A stretch of DNA of 64,000 nt from Desulfovibrio ferrophilus (GCF_003966735.1 NZ_AP017378.1:372001-436000), one strand, 5' to 3'. Positions 1 through 8,705 are shown, counted from the stretch's first letter. Program-made: numbers and translations. The notes: generated by a model from the letters alone, not told the origin.

Positions 1-1
1 C

Positions 2-682
2 TTCGTGGCCAGGGGAGCGAGCATCGGCCCCCGCACCAAGGTCTTCCCTGGCAGTTATGTTGGGGATGGCTGCGTTGTCGGTGCCGACTGTACGTTGTAC
101 CCCAATGTAACGCTGATGGCAGGTACCGTCCTTGGCGACCGGGTGATGATTCATTCCGGTGCCGTGCTTGGGAGTGACGGGTTTGGCTATGTGCCGACCC
201 CGGCTGGCCGCGAGAAGATTCCCCAGGTCGGGACCGTGCTGGTTGAGGATGACGTTGAGATTGGTGCCAATACCACCATTGACCGCGCCATGCTCGAAAA
301 GACTCTGATCGGCGGCGGCACGAAGATCGACAACCTTGTACAGATCGCCCACAATTGTACTTTCGGAAAAAACTGTACCATCGTCTCACAGGTTGGGATC
401 GCAGGCAGTTGTACCGTTGGCAGCAATGTGATCATGGCTGGCAAGGCCGGTCTGGCCGACCATCTGGACATTGGTGATGACGTCGTCATCGGACCCAAAT
501 GCGGTGTGCGCGTGTCTATTCCCGATGGCAAGCGCATGGGCGGGCACCCTGCCATGGAGTATGGAACCTACATGCGCCATATGTCCCTGGCCCCCAAAAT
601 TCCCGATTTGTTCAAGCGGGTAAAGAAACTCGAAAAAGAATTGACCGCCCTGCTTGCGGCGTCAGACGAGGGAGACAACTAA
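2..682 (+). CDS. lpxD: UDP-3-O-acylglucosamine N-acyltransferase LpxD (5' truncated)
   Basis: LpxD adds the second (N-linked) hydroxyacyl chain to UDP-3-O-acyl-glucosamine, the third step of lipid A synthesis in the cytoplasm. The window opens inside the gene: 226 residues are visible and the N-terminal uridine-binding part lies off the left edge. What is seen is a left-handed beta-helix of hexapeptide repeats, the family's active-site histidine in the motif QIAHNC (about residue 118 of the visible part), and a C-terminal alpha-helical tail ending in [16 protein letters not shown] at position 5 is open but sits inside the hexapeptide domain and is not the start. The TAA stop overlaps the fabZ ATG by one base (TAATG), so the two are translationally coupled. 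Confidence 0.95.
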   Translation, partial: FVARGASIGPRTKVFPGSYVGDGCVVGADCTLYPNVTLMAGTVLGDRVMIHSGAVLGSDGFGYVPTPAGREKIPQVGTVLVEDDVEIGANTTIDRAMLEKTLIGGGTKIDNLVQIAHNCTFGKNCTIVSQVGIAGSCTVGSNVIMAGKAGLADHLDIGDDVVIGPKCGVRVSIPDGKRMGGHPAMEYGTYMRHMSLAPKIPDLFKRVKKLEKELTALLAASDEGDN

Positions 683-1146
683 TGAGCGAACTCCCCCAAT
701 TTGTGGATATTCAGCAGATTTTTGAATTGCTTCCTCACCGTTATCCTTTCCTGATGGTGGACCGAGTGACGGAAGTCGTTCCCGGTGAATCCCTGAAGGC
801 GTTCAAGAATGTCACAGTGAATGAGCCCTTTTTTCAGGGTCATTTCCCTGGTTTGCCAGTGATGCCTGGCGTGCTGATGTGCGAGGCGCTGGCTCAGGCT
901 GGCGGATTGCTGGCACTGCTTTCCGATGAGGAAATGTCCAAAGGCGATAATGTCTTCCTGTTTACGGGCATCGACAAGGTTCGATTCCGTCGTCGGGTGG
1001 TTCCTGGTGACAAACTTGATCTTGAAGTCTTCGATATGAAGCGCAAGATGAACCTGATCAAGATGAGCGGCAAGGCACTGGTCAATGGCGAGCTCGCCTG
1101 CCAGGGTATTATGTCTGCTGCCATTGTGAATAGAGAGGATATGTAG
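682..1146 (+). CDS. fabZ: 3-hydroxyacyl-ACP dehydratase FabZ
   Basis: FabZ dehydrates 3-hydroxyacyl-ACP to trans-2-enoyl-ACP in type II fatty acid synthesis; it draws on the same hydroxyacyl-ACP pool as LpxA and LpxD. The 154-residue product is normal length for the hot-dog-fold family. The catalytic histidine is in LPHRYPFLMVDRV near residue 22, and the catalytic glutamate follows HFPGLPVMPGVLMCEALAQ. The reading frame is open further upstream inside lpxD, but the ATG at 682 gives the standard N-terminus and overlaps the lpxD stop by one base. The TAG stop overlaps the next start in the same way (TAGTG). lpxD-fabZ-lpxA is the classic lipid A gene order. Confidence 0.96.
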   Translation: MSELPQFVDIQQIFELLPHRYPFLMVDRVTEVVPGESLKAFKNVTVNEPFFQGHFPGLPVMPGVLMCEALAQAGGLLALLSDEEMSKGDNVFLFTGIDKVRFRRRVVPGDKLDLEVFDMKRKMNLIKMSGKALVNGELACQGIMSAAIVNREDM

Positions 1147-1958
1147 TGGCCAACCAGATTCATCCTACTGCAGTGGTGGACCCGGGCGCGAAGCTTGGGG
1201 ACAACGTGACCATTGGTCCGTATGCCATTATCGAATCCGATACCGAGATCGGTGACGGGACCCGCATCGATGCCTTTGCCCAGATCAAGCGCTATACGAG
1301 CATGGGGGCGAATAACGTCATCCATTCCAACGCGTTGATCGGCGGTGAACCGCAGGATATGAAATTCAAGGATGCCGATACACGCGTGGTCATGGGTGAC
1401 AACAACATCATCCGTGAATTCGTGACCGTGCATCGTGGAACCCCGGAAGGTCGCGGTGAGACCAGGATTGGATCGGGCTGCATGATCATGGCATATGCCC
1501 ATGTGGCCCATGACTGTGTCTTGCATGATCACGCCATTCTGGTGAACTGCGTCATGCTGGCCGGCCATGTTGATATCGGTTCCCATGCCGTGGTCAGTGG
1601 AATGACTGGTGTGCATCAGTTTACGCGCATCGGTGATTACGCCTTCATTGGTGGAATGTCTGGCGTCTCTTTGGACGTGCCGCCCTATATCCACGCCACA
1701 GGGGTTCGCGGAGCCTTGCGGGGCTTGAACCTGATAGGGCTTCGTCGTGCAGGAATAGACCGCGCGAGTATCAAGGCCTTGAAACAGGCCTACACCACTA
1801 TTTTCCGTTCCGGTATGGGGCGCAAGGAAGCCTTGGCTGAGGCCGAGGAGGTCCTGGGCGATGTTCCGGAGGTCATGAAGATGATCGAGTTCATCCGCAG
1901 CAGTGAACGCGGGGTGCACAGCGACATCGGTATGCGTAACGGTGATAAAGACAGTTAA
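1146..1958 (+). CDS. lpxA: Acyl-ACP--UDP-N-acetylglucosamine O-acyltransferase LpxA
   Basis: LpxA transfers a 3-hydroxyacyl chain from ACP to UDP-GlcNAc, the first committed step of lipid A synthesis. The product has 270 residues, close to the usual 262. Hexapeptide repeats cover residues 5-185, and a helical C-terminal domain begins about residue 195 (LKQAYTTIFRSG). The catalytic histidine is in the segment YAHVAHDC near residue 122. Translation starts at a GTG that shares its G with the fabZ stop codon, which implies coupling. An intrinsic terminator follows immediately. Confidence 0.96.
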   Translation: MANQIHPTAVVDPGAKLGDNVTIGPYAIIESDTEIGDGTRIDAFAQIKRYTSMGANNVIHSNALIGGEPQDMKFKDADTRVVMGDNNIIREFVTVHRGTPEGRGETRIGSGCMIMAYAHVAHDCVLHDHAILVNCVMLAGHVDIGSHAVVSGMTGVHQFTRIGDYAFIGGMSGVSLDVPPYIHATGVRGALRGLNLIGLRRAGIDRASIKALKQAYTTIFRSGMGRKEALAEAEEVLGDVPEVMKMIEFIRSSERGVHSDIGMRNGDKDS

Positions 1959-1965
1959 CCTTCAA

Positions 1966-1991
1966 GGCCGGGCGCAATCCCGGCTTTTTTT
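1966..1991 (+). terminator. Intrinsic terminator between lpxA and lpxI
   Basis: A GCCGGG/CCCGGC stem (1967-1972 with 1979-1984) and a 6-nt loop are followed by seven T residues at 1985-1991. The ATG of lpxI lies only nine bases beyond the T run, so lpxI must rely either on readthrough or on a promoter inside lpxA. Confidence 0.7.
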
Positions 1992-1999
1992 GTGATGCT

Positions 2000-2827
2000 A
2001 TGACCAAGACACTTGGAATTATTGCCGGTGGACGCAGGTTCCCCTTTATGGTGGCAGAGCGCGCACGTGAGGCTGGGATTCGCGTTGTGGCCGTGGGCTT
2101 TACCGGGAATACGGACCCAACACTGGCTGACCATGTTGATGTCTTTGAGATGGTGCATCTGGGACAGTTGTCCAAATGCATCAAATTCATGAAAGCCAAT
2201 ACGGCAGATTCGGTGGTCTTTGCCGGAGCTATCAACAAGCCCAAGGCCATGGATATCCGCCCCGATCTGTTGGCGGCCAAACTGTTGTTCAAGCTCAAGG
2301 GCAAAGGTGACGACGCCATTCTGTCCACCGTCCTCGATGTGTTCGAGTCGCATGGATTGAACGTGGGTGATCCCCTTGAATTTGTGCCCGGGTTGGCTAC
2401 CCCAGAAGGTGCGCTGACCTCCAGGCAACCAACACGCGATGATCTTGAGGACCTCCGATTTGCCTGGCCCAAGGCCAAGGCCATTGGAGAGATGGATATC
2501 GGTCAGTCCCTGCTGGTCAAAGCTGGAATCGTATTGGCTGTCGAAGGGCCGGAGGGCACCGACGCCGCCATTCTGCGTGCGGGTGAGTTGTCCTCAAAAG
2601 GGTGCGTGCTCTGCAAGGTTTACAAGCCTGGGCAGGATATGCGTATCGACAGGCCCGCAGCAGGGTTGAATACCGTTCGGTCCATGATCGAGGCTGGTGG
2701 TACCTGTATCGGTATCGAAGCCGGGCGATCCATCTTTTTTGAACAGGACGAAGCCGTGGCTCTGGCAGAGAAGCATGGCGTCTCCATTATTGGCCTTTCC
2801 TCTGAAATCCTAGGTCTCGGTTCCTAA
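2000..2827 (+). CDS. lpxI: UDP-2,3-diacylglucosamine diphosphatase LpxI
   Basis: LpxI hydrolyses UDP-2,3-diacylglucosamine to lipid X, the fourth lipid A step, replacing the unrelated LpxH of gammaproteobacteria. The product has 275 residues. The N-terminus LGIIAGGRRFPFMVAERAR matches the family's glycine-rich start, and the C-terminal part carries GTCIGIEAGRSI and the DEAVALAEKHGVSIIGL end typical of LpxI. No clear ribosome-binding site precedes the ATG; the T tract of the upstream terminator lies there instead. The position directly after lpxD-fabZ-lpxA supports the assignment. Confidence 0.92.
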   Translation: MTKTLGIIAGGRRFPFMVAERAREAGIRVVAVGFTGNTDPTLADHVDVFEMVHLGQLSKCIKFMKANTADSVVFAGAINKPKAMDIRPDLLAAKLLFKLKGKGDDAILSTVLDVFESHGLNVGDPLEFVPGLATPEGALTSRQPTRDDLEDLRFAWPKAKAIGEMDIGQSLLVKAGIVLAVEGPEGTDAAILRAGELSSKGCVLCKVYKPGQDMRIDRPAAGLNTVRSMIEAGGTCIGIEAGRSIFFEQDEAVALAEKHGVSIIGLSSEILGLGS

Positions 2828-2852
2828 GTCGTCCATTATTGTCCGATGGCAT

Positions 2853-2888
2853 AAGGCCGGACAGGAAATATCCTGTCCGGCCTTTTTT
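2853..2888 (+). terminator. Intrinsic terminator after lpxI
   Basis: A perfect 14-bp stem (2853-2866 with 2871-2884) with a 4-nt AATA loop is followed by a T run. It closes the lipid A operon and lies between convergent genes. The A run at its 5' side means it could also work for the minus-strand gene. Confidence 0.9.
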
Positions 2889-2946
2889 GATCCTGGGGTG
2901 TATGTCGGTGCATGCCACCTTTGCTGGTTCAGACGTCTATTTATCG

Positions 2947-3657
2947 TCAGAATTTCATGGTGGCGGTGGTCAGACCGTGTACGGGCAGAATGGTCCCTGC
3001 CATGGCTTTGATTTTTTGGATGTTGTCATAGGCCGCAAAGGCGTCACAGTGGACACCTGGGCAAATGGCGGGGCCGTTGGCAGGGAAGTTCTTCTCGTTG
3101 CAACAGAAGCCGGGCATGATCACCGGCTCGGAAGCCGTTTCAATAATCACGGTCTGGCAACCGGGAGAGTGGCCGGGAGTCAGCAGGCAACGGATGCCGG
3201 GTACCGGTTCTGCGTCGCCATCCAGGGTTTCGAACTCGATGTCTTCGATGAAGTACTCGTCGTAGCGATGATCCAGAGGGTGGGGCGCCTTGCAGAAGTC
3301 CAGTTCGATCTGCTGGACGATGTGCCGGGCTTTGGTGAACAGTCGGTTGTTGCCGCAGTGATCGTCGTGCAGATGGGTGTTGATGATGATATCTACATCG
3401 TCCGGGGCTACCCCCTGAGTTTCAAGTGCTTCGGTCAGTGTTGTTACATGAAGGCCTGTGTCTTCGGTAAAGCCTGCAGGTTCCATGACCTCGTCTTCAT
3501 CCAAACCGGTATCAATAAGAATGGTACGGCCTTCGCCGCGTACAAGCAGGGAATAGATGGGCAGCCAAATCGGTTGGCCGTACCCCTGCTGGTAGGTCAT
3601 GATTCCCTGGTCGGGGTTGCGAACACCTGTGAGTAGAGGTGTAACAGTGTAGGGCAT
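2947..3657 (-). CDS. MBL-fold hydrolase, N-acyl homoserine lactonase-like
   Basis: This is a 236-residue cytoplasmic metallo-beta-lactamase-fold hydrolase. The dinuclear metal site motif THLHDDH is at residues 94-100, a further ligand is in LTPGHSPG near residue 160, and the domain ends with ILPVHGL. Length and overall layout (LIDTGLDED before the HxHxDH motif) resemble the AHL-lactonase branch (AiiA/AttM-like). True substrate specificity cannot be read from the sequence, and other lactones or thioesters are possible. It is preceded by AAGGAG at a 7-nt spacing, and lies 17 nt after the nitroreductase gene on the same strand, so the two probably form one operon. Confidence 0.85.
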   Translation of the reverse strand: MPYTVTPLLTGVRNPDQGIMTYQQGYGQPIWLPIYSLLVRGEGRTILIDTGLDEDEVMEPAGFTEDTGLHVTTLTEALETQGVAPDDVDIIINTHLHDDHCGNNRLFTKARHIVQQIELDFCKAPHPLDHRYDEYFIEDIEFETLDGDAEPVPGIRCLLTPGHSPGCQTVIIETASEPVIMPGFCCNEKNFPANGPAICPGVHCDAFAAYDNIQKIKAMAGTILPVHGLTTATMKF

Positions 3658-3674
3658 GGGCGATCTCCTTTATA

Positions 3675-4280
3675 CTAGGGCAGAATGTCAGTTGTGGTTC
3701 CAAAGGTTCCATTGAATACGAACTCGGACAGCGTTCTACGCTGGCGAGGTGCGGATTCCATGGTTTTGAGATCTTCAGGAAGATGTATTGGGTCGCCAGG
3801 ATACCCCAAGGCAATAGCGGCAACGGGGTCGAATTCATCGGGGATGGAAAAGGCAGTACGGGCCTTGTCCTTGTTGAAACCGGCCATCTGATGGACGAAG
3901 ATTCCTACGGACACGGCCTGTATGCTGAGTTGAGCCACGGCCTGACCCACATCGTGCAGGGCATGCTGGTTGGGTTTGCCGCTTTGCGCGAATGATGTTC
4001 GCGCGACGGAAAGCATCAACACGGGGGCGCTTGTGGCCCACTTCTGGTTGCCGGGGAGCAGGCAGTTGAACATTTTTTCATAGAGTTCCTGAGCACTCTT
4101 TTCGGCCAGGATGAAAAACCAGGGCTGATCGTTGTAGCAGGAAGGCGCCCACCGTGCTGCTTCAAGTATGGAGAGCAGGTCTTCGCGGGCTACCGGGCGG
4201 TTGGCAAAGGCTCTGGGGCTCCAACGATCACGGATGGTATTGAGGACCGGATAATCGGTCGAAGCAGTCTTGACGTGCAT
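3675..4280 (-). CDS. Nitroreductase family protein
   Basis: A 201-residue FMN-dependent oxidoreductase of the nitroreductase fold. The FMN-binding N-terminal pattern TIRDRWSPRAFANRPV, the ARWAPSCYNDQPWFFI segment and ALGYPGD near the C-terminus are typical. Family members reduce nitroaromatics, quinones or flavins with NAD(P)H; the substrate here is unknown. I placed the start at the ATG at 4280 because it has a good ribosome-binding site (CAGGAGAAATAC before it); an in-frame ATG 75 bases further upstream has none and would add an atypical extension. It is first of a two-gene minus-strand unit with the metallo-hydrolase. Confidence 0.88.
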   Translation of the reverse strand: MHVKTASTDYPVLNTIRDRWSPRAFANRPVAREDLLSILEAARWAPSCYNDQPWFFILAEKSAQELYEKMFNCLLPGNQKWATSAPVLMLSVARTSFAQSGKPNQHALHDVGQAVAQLSIQAVSVGIFVHQMAGFNKDKARTAFSIPDEFDPVAAIALGYPGDPIHLPEDLKTMESAPRQRRTLSEFVFNGTFGTTTDILP

Positions 4281-4419
4281 GTATTTCTCCTGTTGGCCTG
4301 GGAGGTTCTTCATGTTCGGCAGGAGATAGTTTATGCTGGGGATGAAGGAAGTCAACCCGGCTGTTCTCTCGAAATTGACCGCGGGGGAAGGTGAATCGGG
4401 GAGGGAGGGGTTTCAGTAT

Positions 4420-4448
4420 TTGATGTTCAGGCGGAACTGTTTTATACA
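4420..4448 (+). promoter_or_regulatory. Candidate sigma-70 promoter for the PSP1-metG unit
   Basis: TTGATG (4420-4425) and TATACA (4443-4448) are separated by 17 nt and lie about 40 nt upstream of the PSP1 gene start in the divergent intergenic region. The match is moderate (four of six at each box). Confidence 0.4.
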
Positions 4449-4488
4449 GGCGCGTTACGCCCCATCTAACAATGATGAGAGATGATCT

Positions 4489-5610
4489 ATGAGCCATGTA
4501 CTCGGCCTGAAGTTTAGCGACTACGGCCAGATATATTATTTTGATTCCGGTGCCTTCGTTGTTTGCAAGGAGGACCGGGTTATCGTCAAGACGGAACAGG
4601 GCATGGGTCTTGGTACGGTGGTTACCGTGCATGAGGAATGTCCTGAAAGCGTCGGAGAAGAGGAGTTGAAGTCCATCTTCAGGCTGGCCACTGAAGAGGA
4701 CCTTGCCGCAGAGACTGAAAATCTGAAACTGGCCAGGGAAGCATACAGCTTTTGCCGGGAGTGCGTCCGCGATCGCGAGTTGGAAATGAAACTTGTGGAT
4801 GTGGAGGTCTTTTTCGACCGCGGCAAAATGATCTTTTACTTCACGGCTCCGGGACGGATCGATTTCCGGGAGTTGGTCAAGGATCTGGTCAAGACCTACC
4901 GGACTCGTATCGAGCTTCGGCAGATCGGTGTACGCCATGAAACGCAGATGCTGGGAGCTGTGGGCAACTGCGGTATGGTGGCCTGCTGCCGACGGTTCAT
5001 GCGCAAATTCAACCCCGTGACCATCAAGATGGCCAAGGAACAAAATTTGTTCCTTAACCCCACCAAGATTTCAGGTATTTGTGGACGTCTTTTGTGTTGT
5101 CTGTCCTTCGAGGAAGAGAACTATCAGATATTCTACAAGCGTTGCCCGCGGATTGGTAAGCGTATGGATACCGATCAGGGGCTGCTGAAGGTCATGCGCG
5201 CAAATTTCTTCCGTAACAGTGTGACTGCATACACCGATCGCGGTGAGGAACTGGAATTTACCCTGGATGAGTGGGAAGCCTTGAATCCCCGACGGTTTGA
5301 TCCCAATATTCCACGCCCCGAGCCAGCTCCGAGCAGCGAGCCCAAGCGCCCGCCCCGTCGTGGTGGCAGGCCCGGTTCGCCAAGGGATGGGGGCCGTCCC
5401 AAGCTTGGACGCGGCCCCAGGCCGCAGCCCGAGAAAAGTCCCGCTGAGGGCGATACCCAGCCTCCTGCTGACTCCGCACCTCGCGAGGCTACGCCCGAGC
5501 AGGCGCCTGCGTCCAAGGATCGGAGCGAAACCGATGGCCCTGCCAGCGAGCGCAAACCTCGCAAGCGTAAGCGCCGTCGTCGTCCCAGAAGAGCCAAGAA
5601 AGAAGACTAG
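4489..5610 (+). CDS. PSP1 (RicT/YaaT-like) domain protein with a long basic tail
   Basis: The first 260 residues form a PSP1 C-terminal-type domain as in Bacillus RicT (YaaT), which acts with partners in RNA processing and development; its role in proteobacteria is not established. Cysteine pairs expected of the family are visible in GMVACCRRFM and in GICGRLLCCLSFE, positions that in Bacillus RicT relate to Fe-S binding by the Ric complex. The last 110 residues are a low-complexity Pro/Arg/Lys/Glu tail ending in an arginine/lysine-rich stretch, likely disordered and RNA-binding. The gene lies directly before metG with a 33-nt gap to my preferred metG start, and is probably co-transcribed with it. 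Confidence 0.85.
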   Translation: MSHVLGLKFSDYGQIYYFDSGAFVVCKEDRVIVKTEQGMGLGTVVTVHEECPESVGEEELKSIFRLATEEDLAAETENLKLAREAYSFCRECVRDRELEMKLVDVEVFFDRGKMIFYFTAPGRIDFRELVKDLVKTYRTRIELRQIGVRHETQMLGAVGNCGMVACCRRFMRKFNPVTIKMAKEQNLFLNPTKISGICGRLLCCLSFEEENYQIFYKRCPRIGKRMDTDQGLLKVMRANFFRNSVTAYTDRGEELEFTLDEWEALNPRRFDPNIPRPEPAPSSEPKRPPRRGGRPGSPRDGGRPKLGRGPRPQPEKSPAEGDTQPPADSAPREATPEQAPASKDRSETDGPASERKPRKRKRRRRPRRAKKED

Positions 5611-5643
5611 AAGCCGCAGCGCGGCATGAAAAGGAGAGAGACC

Positions 5644-7596
5644 TTGGATCGGTTTTTCATCACTACACCTATTTATTACGTCAACGCCAAGCCTCACCTG
5701 GGGCATGCTTATACGACGATCGTGGCCGATAGCATTGCGCGGTATCATCGCCTTGCCGGACACGAAACGTTCTTTTTGACCGGTACGGACGAGCACGGCG
5801 ACAAGATTGTCGAGGCCGCTGAAAAGGCGGGGAGTACCCCGCAGGAGTACGTTGATTCCATCAGCGAGCAATTCCGTACTCTGTGGCCGGAGATGATGAT
5901 TTCCAACGACGACTTCATTCGGACCACCGAGGAGCGCCACAAGAAGGTCGTCTGTGATATCCTGCAAAAGGTCTATGATGCAGGCGATATCTACCAGAGC
6001 GAGTACGAGGGGAAATACTGCACCGGGTGCGAGCAGTTTCTGACTGACAAGGACCTCGACGAGAATGGCTTGTGCCCGGATCACAAGGTTGCCCCCACGG
6101 TCATCAAGGAAAAGAACTATTTCTTCCGGATGTCCAAGTATCAGGATTGGCTGAAGCAGCACATTCAGGACAATCCTGACTTCATCCGTCCCGAGCGGTA
6201 TCGAAACGAGGTTCTGTCCATGCTTGACATGGGCGTGCTGGAGGATCTGTGTATCTCGCGTCCCAAGTCCAGGTTGACCTGGGGAATCGAGCTGCCTTTT
6301 GATTCCGAGTACGTGACCTATGTCTGGTTCGATGCGCTGATCAATTACATTACGGCTTTGGGTGGCCCCGAGAGTGAGAATTTTTTAAAATTCTGGCCCA
6401 GCACCAACCACTTGGTTGCCAAGGATATCCTGAAGCCTCATGCGATTTTCTGGCCCACGATGCTCAAGGCTGCCGGGTTCGAGACCTATCAGAATCTGAA
6501 TGTTCACGGCTACTGGCTGGTGCAGGACACCAAGATGTCCAAATCCATCGGTAATGTGATTGAGCCTTTGGCCATGAAGGACAAGTACGGGCTGGACGCC
6601 TTCCGTTATTTCCTGCTGCGCGAGATGCGTTTCGGCCGTGATGCCTCGTTCTCGGAGCGGGCGCTGGTTGGGCGGCTGAATGCCGACTTGGCCAACGACC
6701 TGGGCAATCTGTTCTCGCGGGTGCTGTCCATGACACACAAGTATTTCGGTGGCGAAGTCCCCGAGATGGGGCATCGAGCTCATGCCGAGGATGTCGAAAT
6801 TCTGAATCTGGCGATGAACAGCTTCCGCAATTACCAGCAGTTGTTCCCTCGCTTTCAATTCGCCCGGGCTCTGGAGGCGTTGTGGGAGCTGGTGCGCGGT
6901 TTGAACAAGTATGTGGACGTCACCGCCCCCTGGGCCTTGTTCAAAAATGGGGATACGGAACGGCTTTCCATTGTCATGGGAACTCTGCTTGGGCTGATGC
7001 GCAAGATTGCACTGCATGTCTGGCCGGTGATGCCTCAGACTGCCGAGACCATGCTTGAGCAGTTGGGTGAGGCATTTACCCCTCAGGCCGTGAATCTGGC
7101 CGAAGAGGCCGACTCTTTTGGCGATTTCATTAAGCCCGGGACCAAGCTGGCCAAGGCATCGAACCTGTTCCCGCGTGTGGAGCTGGAGGAGCCGGAGGCC
7201 AAGCCTCAAAAGGAACCCAAGGCCAAGAAAGAGAAAAAGGCCCAAAAGACTCCTGCTCCGGCTGAGCCCGGTGTCGCTGAGTTTGCGGATTTTCAGAAGC
7301 TGGATTTGCGTTTGGGAACCGTGCTCAGTGCCGAGCCGCATCCCGATGCGGATAGGCTGTACGTGGTCAAGATCGATCTGGCTGAACCCGAACCTCGTCA
7401 GGTCGTGGCAGGGCTTCGTGAACACTTCGAGCCTGATTTCCTGATCGGACGGCAAGTGGTCGTTGTGGCCAACCTTGCTCCGCGGAAGCTGCGGGGGGTT
7501 GAGTCCCAGGGAATGATTATGGCCGTGAAGGATAAAGACGGTATGCAATTGCTGACTGCTACTGGTTCAGTGGAGAACGGCAGTAAAGTTTCATAA
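5644..7596 (+). CDS. metG: Methionyl-tRNA synthetase MetG
   Basis: MetG charges tRNA-Met. The 650-residue product has the class I signatures HLGH (near residue 20) and KMSKS (near residue 300), a zinc knuckle region (CTGCEQFL ... GLCPDH), an anticodon-binding helical domain, a Lys/Ala/Pro-rich linker and a C-terminal Trbp111-like tRNA-binding OB domain (FADFQKLDLRLGTV). I chose the TTG at 5644 as the start: AAGGAG lies 7 nt upstream and the product then begins at DRFFITTPIYYVN, as is usual for MetG. An in-frame ATG at 5626 has no ribosome-binding site and would place this AAGGAG inside the coding region. Confidence 0.95.
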   Translation: MDRFFITTPIYYVNAKPHLGHAYTTIVADSIARYHRLAGHETFFLTGTDEHGDKIVEAAEKAGSTPQEYVDSISEQFRTLWPEMMISNDDFIRTTEERHKKVVCDILQKVYDAGDIYQSEYEGKYCTGCEQFLTDKDLDENGLCPDHKVAPTVIKEKNYFFRMSKYQDWLKQHIQDNPDFIRPERYRNEVLSMLDMGVLEDLCISRPKSRLTWGIELPFDSEYVTYVWFDALINYITALGGPESENFLKFWPSTNHLVAKDILKPHAIFWPTMLKAAGFETYQNLNVHGYWLVQDTKMSKSIGNVIEPLAMKDKYGLDAFRYFLLREMRFGRDASFSERALVGRLNADLANDLGNLFSRVLSMTHKYFGGEVPEMGHRAHAEDVEILNLAMNSFRNYQQLFPRFQFARALEALWELVRGLNKYVDVTAPWALFKNGDTERLSIVMGTLLGLMRKIALHVWPVMPQTAETMLEQLGEAFTPQAVNLAEEADSFGDFIKPGTKLAKASNLFPRVELEEPEAKPQKEPKAKKEKKAQKTPAPAEPGVAEFADFQKLDLRLGTVLSAEPHPDADRLYVVKIDLAEPEPRQVVAGLREHFEPDFLIGRQVVVVANLAPRKLRGVESQGMIMAVKDKDGMQLLTATGSVENGSKVS

Positions 7597-7600
7597 GTTC

Positions 7601-7627
7601 AGGGGCGCGCAGGCGCCCCTTTGCATT
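7601..7627 (+). terminator. Possible terminator hairpin after metG
   Basis: A perfect 8-bp GC-rich stem AGGGGCGC/GCGCCCCT (7601-7608 with 7613-7620) with a 4-nt loop is followed by a poor T tract (TTGCATTT). Termination may be partial, since the next gene starts 23 nt after the stem. Confidence 0.45.
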
Positions 7628-7642
7628 TGACGGGTAAGTCGC

Positions 7643-8668
7643 ATGCGAATTCTGAATATCGACGGCAGGTATTTTGTTCGGGCCTTTCAGGAGATGGGCC
7701 ATGAGGTGCTCAGTGTTGGCCGCGAGAAGACCTGTGATTTCGTGCTGGAGGAAGTCGCTTCACTCCGGCGTCTCGTTGATTTTCTGAAGGAAAGGGAGTT
7801 TCGCCCTGATCTTGTGCTCTGGGCTGATCGTTGCCAACCCCCTTCGGTGGCGGGTTTCGAAACGTTGCCTGCGCCTTGCATCGGTTTCTCCATCGATCAG
7901 TACTGTAACCCCTGGCACTCGCCATTTTCGGCGGCCTTTGATCTGATGCTGGTGGCCCAGAAGGATTATATGGGCATGTTCCAGCATCGTGATTTCCCTC
8001 GCCCTGTTGAATGGTTTCCGCTGTTCTGTTCTCTGAGCAAGGATGTTGATCCAGGGGGCGAGCGTGATATCCCCGTCTCCTTTGTGGGAACGCTGACTGG
8101 TTCCATCAATCAGACGCGCATGGATTTTCTGACAGCCTTCAAGCAGCGTCACCCCGTGTTTCTGCATCAGGGGTTGTATCCGCCCGTGTATGGACGTAGC
8201 AAGATAGTACTGAATCAGTCCGCAGCAGGTGAAATCAATTTTCGAACGTTTGAAGCTTCAGCGTGTGGCGCGGCCGTGCTTACGGAGGATATCGCCAATG
8301 GACAGGCTGAAATATTCTCTCATGGCGAGACGATATTGACGTATCCGCGCGGGGATGCCGAGGCGGCTGCCCGGGTGGCTCGCGACTGGCTGAGTCGTCC
8401 CGATGATTTGGCTCGGGTGGCGGATGCCGGGCGGGAATCGGTGGTGGCCGAGCACAGTGATCGTGTTCGGGCTCAAACGATTATCAAGCATGCCGAGCGG
8501 TTGGCGCGCAGGCATTCCTGGCAGTGGCGTTTCGAGAACCAGGGACTTGTCAGGGCCGAGCTGTCCAAAATGTTTACAATGCTGAGCTCGGACATGGAAT
8601 TGCCTATTCCCCAGCCCCTGCGTGACAGCTATATGCAGATGGTCAAGATGTACATGTCTGCGCAATGA
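7643..8668 (+). CDS. CgeB-family glycosyltransferase-like protein
   Basis: A 341-residue cytoplasmic protein with a GT-B-like layout: an N-terminal Rossmann-type half (MRILNIDGRYFVRAFQEMGHEV ...) and a C-terminal CgeB-like half where a nucleotide-sugar site is expected (INFRTFEASACGAAVLTED, then a GDAEAAARVARDWLSRPD segment). Such proteins occur with surface-polysaccharide or flagellin-glycosylation genes in this group, but no donor or acceptor can be inferred here. It follows metG by 46 nt on the same strand. The start ATG has only a weak purine-rich site (GGGTAAG). Confidence 0.75.
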   Translation: MRILNIDGRYFVRAFQEMGHEVLSVGREKTCDFVLEEVASLRRLVDFLKEREFRPDLVLWADRCQPPSVAGFETLPAPCIGFSIDQYCNPWHSPFSAAFDLMLVAQKDYMGMFQHRDFPRPVEWFPLFCSLSKDVDPGGERDIPVSFVGTLTGSINQTRMDFLTAFKQRHPVFLHQGLYPPVYGRSKIVLNQSAAGEINFRTFEASACGAAVLTEDIANGQAEIFSHGETILTYPRGDAEAAARVARDWLSRPDDLARVADAGRESVVAEHSDRVRAQTIIKHAERLARRHSWQWRFENQGLVRAELSKMFTMLSSDMELPIPQPLRDSYMQMVKMYMSAQ

Positions 8669-8705
8669 TTGATTCTGGCAGTATGGGTGGCGAGGGTCTT
8701 TTCAC

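Noticed and set aside
5626-5643. ATG 5626 as the metG start
   Set aside because: No ribosome-binding site precedes it, and the AAGGAG that serves TTG 5644 lies after it.
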